A stretch of DNA of 16,313 nt, from contig JAFMQP010000035.1 of NCBI GenBank assembly GCA_017354575.1, positions 1 through 16,313 on the forward strand, written 5' to 3'. Numbering within the stretch: position 1 is the stretch's first letter; every line of letters starts with the position of its first letter. The stretch comes from Acidothermales bacterium (GTDB lineage Bacteria > Actinomycetota > Actinomycetes > Streptosporangiales > WHST01). Both the position numbers and the translations under genes were made by a program. Under the pieces are notes generated by a model. That model saw nothing but the letters and a program-made list of their open reading frames with translations. It was not told the origin of the DNA and did no database searches. Of the stretch, positions 6,273-11,926 are shown one piece after another.

Positions 6273-7478
6273 ATGGGCGCATCGACCGATCTCCTGGCCG
6301 CCGCGCGCTCGATCGGCGACCGGACGATCGAGCTGCGCCGAACGCTGCACCGGCACCCGGAGATCGGGCTCGATCTGCCGAGGACCCAGCAGGTGGTGCT
6401 GGACGAGATCGCCGACCTCGGCCCGGACGTGCGTATGTCGGAGCGGACGTCAGCGATCGTCGCGGTGCTCTCCGGCGACCGTCCCGGACCGACGGTGATC
6501 CTGCGCGGCGACATGGACGCGCTGCCGCTCCGCGAGGACACCGGCCTGTCGTTCGCGTCCGAGGTGCCGGGGGCGATGCACGCGTGCGGTCACGACACCC
6601 ACGTGGCGATGCTGGCCGGCGCCGCTCGGTTGCTGAGCGAGCGGCGGGACGCGCTGCGGGGCAAGGTGGCGTTCTTCTTCCAGCCCGGCGAGGAGGGCTC
6701 GGGTGGGGCGAAGATCGCGTTGGACGAGGGGCTGCTGGACTTTCCGGGCGAGGAGGTGGCGGCGGCGTACGCGCTGCACATCACCACGTCCGCGCCGGTA
6801 GGCGTGATCGCCGTGCGGCCCGGCCCTCAGTTCGCGAGTGCGGACACGTTCACCGTGACCGTGCACGGCCGTGGCGGTCACGCGTCGACGCCGGTGCTCG
6901 CGAACGACCCGCTGCCCGTGGCCTGCGAGATGGTGCTGGCGCTGCAGACCGTGATGACCAGGCGGTTCGAGGCGTTCGAGCCGGTGGTGCTGACGGTTTC
7001 GCACATCGACGCGGGGACGACCGACAACGTCATCCCTGCGGACGCGATGTTCGAGGGCACGATCCGGACGTTCTCGGCCGACGTACGGCGGTCGGTGCAC
7101 GCCCACCTCGAGCGGGTGACGACGGGTGTAGCGGCAGCCCACGACATGACGGTGGACACCAAGGTCGCGCCTGGCTACCCGACCACGATGAACGACCCGT
7201 CGGCCACCGACCGGCTGCGTACCGTGGCGGCCGACGTCCTCGGCCCGGACAAGGTGCACCCCATGGACCACCCGACGATGGGTGCGGAGGACTTCTCGTA
7301 CGTACTGCAGCGCTACCCCGGCGCGATCGCCTTCCTCGGCGCCTGCCCACCCGACGCCGACCCGACCACCGTCCCGTGGAACCACTCGAACCTGGTCGTC
7401 TTCGACGAGGACGCCCTCCCCGCCGGCGTCGCGATGTACGCCGGCCTGGCGCTGTCGGTGCTGGCCGGTGGTGGCTGA
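6273..7478 (+). CDS. M20D family amidohydrolase (hippurate hydrolase/aminoacylase-like)
   Basis: A 401-residue, full-length zinc peptidase-family enzyme that removes acyl groups from N-acyl amino acids or related amides; cytosolic, no signal peptide. The N-terminal LRRTLHRHPEIGLDLPRTQ, then LRGDMDALPLREDTGLSF, is typical of M20D. Metal ligands are visible in CGHDTH (Cys105, His107, His110) and PGEEGSGG (Glu140-Glu141). HGRGGHAS marks the dimerisation/lid domain, GTTDNVIPADA is the family's central motif, and MGAEDFSYVLQ (Glu339) supplies the late ligand. The start ATG 6273 gives the usual length. It is a single gene between the transporter and the end of toxin cassette B, with convergent transcription toward the latter. 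The substrate cannot be told from sequence. Confidence 0.93.
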   Translation: MGASTDLLAAARSIGDRTIELRRTLHRHPEIGLDLPRTQQVVLDEIADLGPDVRMSERTSAIVAVLSGDRPGPTVILRGDMDALPLREDTGLSFASEVPGAMHACGHDTHVAMLAGAARLLSERRDALRGKVAFFFQPGEEGSGGAKIALDEGLLDFPGEEVAAAYALHITTSAPVGVIAVRPGPQFASADTFTVTVHGRGGHASTPVLANDPLPVACEMVLALQTVMTRRFEAFEPVVLTVSHIDAGTTDNVIPADAMFEGTIRTFSADVRRSVHAHLERVTTGVAAAHDMTVDTKVAPGYPTTMNDPSATDRLRTVAADVLGPDKVHPMDHPTMGAEDFSYVLQRYPGAIAFLGACPPDADPTTVPWNHSNLVVFDEDALPAGVAMYAGLALSVLAGGG

Positions 7479-7493
7479 CCCCCGGATCCGCCA

Positions 7494-7548
7494 GCCGACT
7501 TGTCATCCGCTCGCACGACTATTGCCCGCCTCATGCTGACAAGTCGGC
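7494..7548. repeat. Perfect 12-base inverted repeat between convergent genes
   Basis: GCCGACTTGTCA (7494-7505) and TGACAAGTCGGC (7537-7548) are exact reverse complements separated by 31 bases. The right arm lies inside the last codons of the minus-strand immunity gene (encoding D-L-S-A-stop). There is no T-tract, and the loop is long for a simple terminator. It may act as a bidirectional transcription end or mark a recombination boundary of cassette B. Confidence 0.6.
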
Positions 7549-7908
7549 ACCCAAGTGCTCCCACTCGTCAAGTTGCTGCCACGCGGCTTCGCGGGCATAA
7601 CCGACCCGGATCTGGAATTCGTCGCCGGCAAAGTCATCGAGAGCCCACTTGAGACATCGGCTGATGACGGCTACATCGTCCCCCGTGACCGTCAATGTAA
7701 CCTCGGCCCCTGCACTCTGGTCCAGCCGTTGATCAAGGCTATCCCGCAGGGAGACGGCGTCATGGTAGGTGTATCCGATCGTTGACCGGAACCGCTTCTC
7801 CTCAAGGCTGCCCAATGCAACCTCGTGAATTACCCTACGTGCGAGTTTCAGCTCGTCGACCGCCAGCGACAGCATAGCCGTGTCGCGCGTAAGGCTGATT
7901 GTTTGCAT
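7531..7908 (-). CDS. Candidate immunity protein of toxin cassette B
   Basis: 125 residues from ATG 7908, preceded by AGGTAGG, with a 28-base gap after the toxin stop. I do not recognise the family. It is soluble, acidic, with predicted helices at both ends (DTAMLSLAVDELKLARRVIH; YAREAAWQQLDEWEHLG) and a beta-like middle (EVTLTVTGDDVAVISRCLKW). The position immediately downstream of a polymorphic toxin, the size and the acidic character are what immunity genes usually show; the equivalent slot in cassette A holds an Imm8-like gene of unrelated sequence. Base composition is lower in GC than the housekeeping genes, as in the toxin tip, which suggests tip and immunity travelled together. The immunity role is inference from context. 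Confidence 0.65.
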   Translation of the reverse strand: MQTISLTRDTAMLSLAVDELKLARRVIHEVALGSLEEKRFRSTIGYTYHDAVSLRDSLDQRLDQSAGAEVTLTVTGDDVAVISRCLKWALDDFAGDEFQIRVGYAREAAWQQLDEWEHLGADLSA

Positions 7909-7936
7909 GCGCCTACCTAGATCGATCAGATTTGAT

Positions 7937-9250
7937 TCAGGGGCCAGTATATTGGTCCAGCTCGTCGAAGTACGCCCTCCCCGCGTGAGGGATGAAGATC
8001 GTACCCCCGTCGGCCGTGCTTTCGTCCACAGACACGAAGACGCCCTTGTACCAGAAAGCAGTGCGATCTTCGGCGAGACGCTTTACTTCACCCTTCTCGA
8101 TCGTCTGCTCAATTACCTCGGCGAGCTCTCTCTTGCTGTGTATGCCGCGGAACTCTCCCCTGTCAGCAACGTGCTTCGGGTAGGCGTGTCCGTCCGCGAT
8201 CTTCTGCGCAGCCTTGTGTGCTTCGATGTACTCATCGCTATTGGGTTTCTGGATCAGGTCCTCGCCGTAGTTCGGTTTCGCCTCCTGTTCTAGCTTCTTC
8301 GCTTGCTGGAGCAGATCGTTGAGCTTCTGCGGGGATCCATCGCTGGGCGCGCTACCGTCGCTGGCTTGGCTGATCTGCAACTGAGACAGGCCGACGCCAG
8401 CGTTGCGCACGAGGAGAATGCCTATTTCCGCGACGCCCGCGCCACCGGCGATGCCTACCGCGGCCTCAGGCGAAAGTGCGCCACCGGATTCCAGCACGAG
8501 CTCGGCACCACCGACACCCATATTTATGCCGAGAGCGATGAAGAACGCCCCGACTGCGGCCGATGTTGGTGCTCCCGGCGGTACTTGCACGGAATAGGCG
8601 GGCAGGCTCAACCCCTGAAAGAGATCGTCCTTCAGGTTGGGCAGATCCCTTGCGTCGTCACCGAGGCTCCTCAGCAGGCCAACGGCTTTCCGGGCGTCGT
8701 CCGCGGCTGCGGCGTTGTCGGAGCGCGCTTGCTGGAGGAGACCCGGCTTGTTGGTAAGTCCGGTGACGGGTGGTTCGTGGTTCGCGTCCAAGGTATGCGA
8801 CGCGTGACTGTCCACCGCGGAGGCGAAGTCGAGGATCTTCTGCAGCTGCACCTGGCAGCGCGTCCGCCGGGACGAGTTCGGGTCGTGGGCGTCGACCACG
8901 GACCCGAACTCGGTGATCCGCATCCCGCCGTTCTCGACCTTCTTCTCGAGCGCGGTGAGGTACATCTGCGCGAGCGTCAGGCCGGCGAACGCGTACGTGT
9001 ACGCCGCCGCGCCCGCTGCCGCCCGCAGCCGGGTGGTGTCGATCGCCAGACCGTTGACCTCCGCCACCGCCGCCGCATCGGGCTGACCGCCGCCGTGCCA
9101 ACCGCGCCTGGCCTTCAGCGAGTCGACCACGCGCGTCTTGTACTGCGTGTGCTCGGCTGCCAGCTTCGTCGCCGCGGTCGACAGTGCCGTGCTCGCCCGG
9201 TTCAGCGACGCCGGACGCAGCTGCCGCAGCTCCTGGTACGACACGCTCAC
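7937..9250 (-). CDS. Polymorphic toxin of cassette B, WXG-type N-terminus with exchangeable C-terminal tip
   Basis: 437 residues from GTG 9250, chosen because it forms a GTGA overlap with the partner's stop and matches the junction in cassette A. Residues 1-200 form a helical export-type domain with W-H-G near residue 51. Residues about 227-283 contain two hydrophobic Gly/Ala-rich segments (AAVGAFFIALGINMGVGG; AVGIAGGAGVAEIGILLV) that could cross a membrane. A Ser/Gln/Lys-rich linker follows. The tip, about 340-437, has GHAYPKH (His355, His360), GEFRGIHSKRELAEVIEQ, RTAFWYKG and DGGTIFIPHAGRAYFDEL. The order H-x-x-x-x-H, R-x-A-x-W, GGT-x-F-x-P-x-x-G-x-x-YF resembles small RNase-type polymorphic toxin tips (BECR-like fold), but I cannot prove that. 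GC content falls towards the tip. No signal peptide; export by a WXG-type (type VII) or other route is inferred. Confidence 0.8.
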   Translation of the reverse strand: MSVSYQELRQLRPASLNRASTALSTAATKLAAEHTQYKTRVVDSLKARRGWHGGGQPDAAAVAEVNGLAIDTTRLRAAAGAAAYTYAFAGLTLAQMYLTALEKKVENGGMRITEFGSVVDAHDPNSSRRTRCQVQLQKILDFASAVDSHASHTLDANHEPPVTGLTNKPGLLQQARSDNAAAADDARKAVGLLRSLGDDARDLPNLKDDLFQGLSLPAYSVQVPPGAPTSAAVGAFFIALGINMGVGGAELVLESGGALSPEAAVGIAGGAGVAEIGILLVRNAGVGLSQLQISQASDGSAPSDGSPQKLNDLLQQAKKLEQEAKPNYGEDLIQKPNSDEYIEAHKAAQKIADGHAYPKHVADRGEFRGIHSKRELAEVIEQTIEKGEVKRLAEDRTAFWYKGVFVSVDESTADGGTIFIPHAGRAYFDELDQYTGP

Positions 9251-9603
9251 GGCACGACGCCACCGTCCACGCCGTACCAGTGCGGCTTGTTCGCGTACAG
9301 CCCGGTCGGCGCCTTGAACAGGTCGCTGCACTTGTCGTCGGTCGACGTGATGACCGCCACAGTCGCCAGCAACTGGTCACCCGTGCCCGTGAGGGCGCTC
9401 GCCACCGACGACACCGCGGACTCGATGGCCGACGTGTACCGGTGCGACGCGCCAGCGAGCGCGGTTCCGGCCAGGTGTGCACGGCCCGCGTCCTTCTCGG
9501 CGGCCGCCACCTTCTTCCTCGCCACCCCGACGTCGTGACCCGCACTCCGCGCCGCGTGGCCCCATCTCCGCACGGCGTGCGGATGGAACTCGATGTGCGC
9601 CAC
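9247..9603 (-). CDS. WXG-like partner protein of toxin cassette B
   Basis: 118 residues, mostly helical (AARSAGHDVGVARKKVAAAE; TSAIESAVSSVASALTGTGD), with no signal peptide. GTG 9603 is chosen over an upstream in-frame GTG (9618) because GTGGAGGGGG just before it is the ribosome binding site, matching GGTGGAGGGGG before the ATG of the cassette A paralogue. It lacks a clear W-x-G in its centre, but the paralogue has W-T-G there, and the C-terminal KAPTGLYANKPHWYGV is shared in pattern with it. Size, helical content and four-base overlap with the toxin gene fit an ESX/WXG100-type partner or chaperone that pairs with the toxin N-terminus for export. The role is inferred. Confidence 0.75.
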   Translation of the reverse strand: MAHIEFHPHAVRRWGHAARSAGHDVGVARKKVAAAEKDAGRAHLAGTALAGASHRYTSAIESAVSSVASALTGTGDQLLATVAVITSTDDKCSDLFKAPTGLYANKPHWYGVDGGVVP

Positions 9604-9635
9604 GGGTACCCCCTCCACCAGATCCGTCAGCCCAG

Positions 9636-9677
9636 ACGATAGAGGCGATTCCGGATCGGCGTCGGCAGTTGTCCACA
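9636..9677 (-). promoter_or_regulatory. Putative promoter of cassette B with DnaA-box-like 9-mer
   Basis: Read on the minus strand: TGTGGACAA (9677-9669), then GCCGACGC (9666-9659), a 17-base spacer, then TATCGT (9641-9636), then the ribosome binding site. The same elements with the same 17-base spacing precede cassette A. TTGTCCACA on the plus strand is a perfect actinobacterial-type DnaA box. This region also faces the secretion cluster promoter across a short divergent gap. Confidence 0.5.
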
Positions 9678-9727
9678 GGACCTCACACGCGCTACCCGAC
9701 GGGGCGTCATCGGCAAGTCACAGGCCG

Positions 9728-9803
9728 GATGCGCATGTGGATGGCGACGCTTACACTGGCCGCGGAACTCCGCAAACCCGACACGCCTTCTTCGGGGGAT
9801 GTG
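9728..9803 (+). promoter_or_regulatory. Promoter and leader of the secretion cluster, copy 1
   Basis: GATGCG (9728-9733) and TACACT (9752-9757) are separated by 18 bases, and a leader then runs to GTG 9803. From TTACACT to the start codon is 52 bases, of which 40 are identical to the leader before the gene at 15669, with no gap. The shared GATGCG and TACACT are plausible -35 and -10 elements. The leader also contains a shared GACACGCC and a G-run before the start. Confidence 0.5.
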
Positions 9804-11152
9804 TGCGCAAGAAGAAACAACCCCAGGTCGACCCGTTCGCCGGGTACCAGGGGCCGCGAACGGGGAACGTGGCGCCGCCGTGGGCCGCGCCACCCCGCGA
9901 CGCGCGCGAGCAGTCCCCGGACGGCGGCCGCCGTCCCGGCGACGCAGCGGGCAGCCGCTCCCCCGCGACCGAGACCATGGCCCGGCCTCTACCGACCGGC
10001 CGCCCAGCGCAGTCCGCACCCGCCGGACCAGGCCCACGGCCTGCGGCGACACCGCCACCAGCCCTGACGGAGCCCACGCCCGCTCATGGGCGTAACGGAA
10101 CGAAACCGGACAAAGGTCGGAAGCCGAAGCGCCGTGAGCGGAAGGCCGACCTGCTCAACGGGTCCGTCGCCATCAGCACCCACCGCTCCGACCTCGGCGC
10201 TCGCGCGGCGCGTGCCGGTCTCTGGGGCATCCTGGTCCTGGTCGTCGTCTGCGTGCTCGGTCTCGTCCTGCACGAGGGCCGTACCGGCGTTCCGCAGACC
10301 ACGAACTCCGCGGCCCCGTCCGGATCCGGGGCGGGTGGCTTCGCCGCCGTCTTCATGCAGCACTGGCTGCCGGCGGGATCGGGCACCGAGACCGACCTGC
10401 AGCCGTACATGGCGGACGTTCCTTCACTCGACAACAAGCCGAACTCGCGGTACGCGGCACAGCCCCCGATCGTGCTGTCGTCCACACAGGTCAGCGCCGG
10501 CTACTGGAGCGTGCTTCTCGCGGTCAACGAGGTCGCGAAGGACCGCACGGGCAAGCTCAAGCCGGCCGGGACGCACTGGTACCGCGTCTCGGTGGCCCAG
10601 GACGGTTCCACCGGGTCGACGCCGGGCAGCAACGACTCCACGGTCTTCCAGGTGACGTCCGCTCCGTACGAGGTGCCTGCGCCGGTGGCCGGCAGCGGCC
10701 TCACCAACAGCGCCTACAGCGACCTCACCGTCCCCGTCTCCGGCCCGATCGGGGACACCGCACAGCACTTCCTCGACGCCTACATCACCGGCAACGGCGA
10801 ACTCGATCGGTACACCAGCCCGGGCGTCACCATCGCTCCCGTGACGCCGCCGAGCGCGAGCAAGGTCGCCGTCCAGACGATCGCGGCGATCCCCGTGGCC
10901 AACGACGCGCAGGACGCCGACGCCGTGCCGAAGGACGGGGTAACGGTGCACGTACTCGTCCAGACGACGGTGACGGGCTCCGGCGGCTCGGACATCCCGA
11001 TGGACTATCCACTCACCCTACGGTCGCGCGCCGGACGCTGGGAGGTCCTGTCGCTCGACACCGCACCGGTCACCCAGCGCGCATCCGGTGCGGCGAGCCC
11101 ACAACCCTCCGACAGCTCAGAACCGAGCGGGTCGCAGTCGGCGACACCCTGA
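9803..11152 (+). CDS. TcpC-like conjugal transfer/type IV secretion protein
   Basis: 449 residues from GTG 9803, preceded by GGGGGA. The first about 135 residues are a basic, Pro-rich cytosolic tail (PFAGYQGPRTGNVAPPW, GRKPKRRERKADLL). One transmembrane helix follows at residues 138-157 (GLWGILVLVVVCVLGLVL). The remaining about 290 residues form an extracytoplasmic part with the layout of TcpC/VirB8-type proteins: two similar NTF2-like units, the first around GGFAAVFMQHWLPAGSGTET and the second around GDTAQHFLDAYITGNGELDR, with YTSPGVTIAPV. TcpC proteins of Gram-positive conjugation systems anchor the channel through such domains. First gene of the plus-strand cluster, followed by small membrane genes and the VirB4-like ATPase. 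Family call comes from architecture and context. Confidence 0.75.
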   Translation: MRKKKQPQVDPFAGYQGPRTGNVAPPWAAPPRDAREQSPDGGRRPGDAAGSRSPATETMARPLPTGRPAQSAPAGPGPRPAATPPPALTEPTPAHGRNGTKPDKGRKPKRRERKADLLNGSVAISTHRSDLGARAARAGLWGILVLVVVCVLGLVLHEGRTGVPQTTNSAAPSGSGAGGFAAVFMQHWLPAGSGTETDLQPYMADVPSLDNKPNSRYAAQPPIVLSSTQVSAGYWSVLLAVNEVAKDRTGKLKPAGTHWYRVSVAQDGSTGSTPGSNDSTVFQVTSAPYEVPAPVAGSGLTNSAYSDLTVPVSGPIGDTAQHFLDAYITGNGELDRYTSPGVTIAPVTPPSASKVAVQTIAAIPVANDAQDADAVPKDGVTVHVLVQTTVTGSGGSDIPMDYPLTLRSRAGRWEVLSLDTAPVTQRASGAASPQPSDSSEPSGSQSATP

Positions 11153-11175
11153 CCCGCCCGTCATAAGGAGACAAC

Positions 11176-11439
11176 GTGCTACCCCAGTTCCTCGACATGA
11201 CCGCGTACGCCGGCATTCTCGACTGGTTGAACAGCAAGATCCATGACGCTACCGTCACCATCAAGGCGCTCGTCACGCTCGCCTGCATCGGCGGTCTCAT
11301 CTACCTCGTCGTCAAGGCACGCTTCCAGGTCAAGGCCGTCATCGTCGGCCTGTGCGTCGCCGGTCTCGTGTTCTGGGCCATCGGCCTGGACGGCTACAAG
11401 TCGCTCGCCGCGCTGTTCGCGCCGGAGTTCAAGGGCTGA
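11176..11439 (+). CDS. Small two-helix membrane protein of the secretion cluster
   Basis: 87 residues from GTG 11176, with a good AAGGAG (11165-11170) six bases upstream. Two membrane helices are visible at about 28-47 (TIKALVTLACIGGLIYLVVK) and 52-70 (VKAVIVGLCVAGLVFWAIG) with a short basic loop between. Small proteins of this shape often sit in the VirB2/pilin-like position of type IV secretion clusters, but no clear signal cleavage site is seen and I do not recognise the family. It lies 23 bases after the TcpC-like stop and ends nine bases before the next gene, so it is clearly in the same transcription unit. Confidence 0.75.
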   Translation: MLPQFLDMTAYAGILDWLNSKIHDATVTIKALVTLACIGGLIYLVVKARFQVKAVIVGLCVAGLVFWAIGLDGYKSLAALFAPEFKG

Positions 11440-11448
11440 GCAGCGGCC

Positions 11449-11922
11449 ATGGCGGACGAGCAGAAGAACACCGAGCAGACCTTCGAGGTCTGCCGGTCGT
11501 ACACGTTCGCCCGCCGCTACCCGAAGCTGATCGGCCGGATCCGCTCCGGCATCGGCAACGACCGCGGCTGGACCATCCCCGGCGGCCCCTACTCGCCGTT
11601 GCAGATCGGCACGTTCGTCGTGACGTTCGTCGTCCTGGTCTGGACGCGGGCGATCTGGGCGCATTTCGGGCCGGTCAACATCGCGCTCTACATCGGCATA
11701 CCGATCGGGTTGGCGTTCGTCGTCCGGCATCTGCAGATCGAGAACCGCCCGCCGTACCGCTACGTGATCGGACTGGCGAAGTACCTCACGTTCACCAACC
11801 GCGGCATCCGCAACGGCCGTCGCGTGCAGGAGCCGAAGCCTCACACCGTCCGGATGCGCACGCTCGTGCGTGTCGAGCATCCGGACCTCTACGCAGCCGC
11901 CCTCGACAGTCGGGAGGCATGA
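11449..11922 (+). CDS. TcpE/VirB3-like membrane protein of the secretion cluster
   Basis: 157 residues from ATG 11449. The N-terminal CRSYTFARRYPKLIGRI and the following WTIPGGPYSPLQIGTFVVTF recall TcpE-family (PrgI/VirB3-position) conjugal transfer membrane proteins. Two membrane helices at about 51-67 and 76-93 are followed by a basic cytosolic tail (RNGRRVQEPKPHTVRMRTLV). In conjugation systems this protein sits beside the VirB4 ATPase and contacts it at the membrane. The gene ends five bases before the ATPase start, whose ribosome binding site lies within its last codons, indicating tight coupling. The family assignment is probable rather than certain. Confidence 0.7.
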   Translation: MADEQKNTEQTFEVCRSYTFARRYPKLIGRIRSGIGNDRGWTIPGGPYSPLQIGTFVVTFVVLVWTRAIWAHFGPVNIALYIGIPIGLAFVVRHLQIENRPPYRYVIGLAKYLTFTNRGIRNGRRVQEPKPHTVRMRTLVRVEHPDLYAAALDSREA

Positions 11923-11926
11923 CCCC

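Noticed and set aside
5438..6541. Minus-strand open frame of 367 codons across the VIT transporter gene
   Set aside because: Low-complexity Arg-rich product, overlapping a clearly recognisable transporter in the opposite sense.
6450..7385. Minus-strand open frame opposite the M20 amidohydrolase
   Set aside because: Composition is typical of antisense shadow (Arg/His/Val-rich), and the plus strand has intact zinc-ligand motifs.
8303..9538. Plus-strand open frame of 411 codons opposite toxin B and its partner
   Set aside because: No domain or ribosome binding site, and the minus-strand genes are supported by a paralogue and by overlapping start/stop.
9669..9677. A replication origin or plasmid origin based on the DnaA-box 9-mer
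   Set aside because: Only a single exact box is present at each cassette, with no box cluster, AT-rich unwinding region or replication gene.
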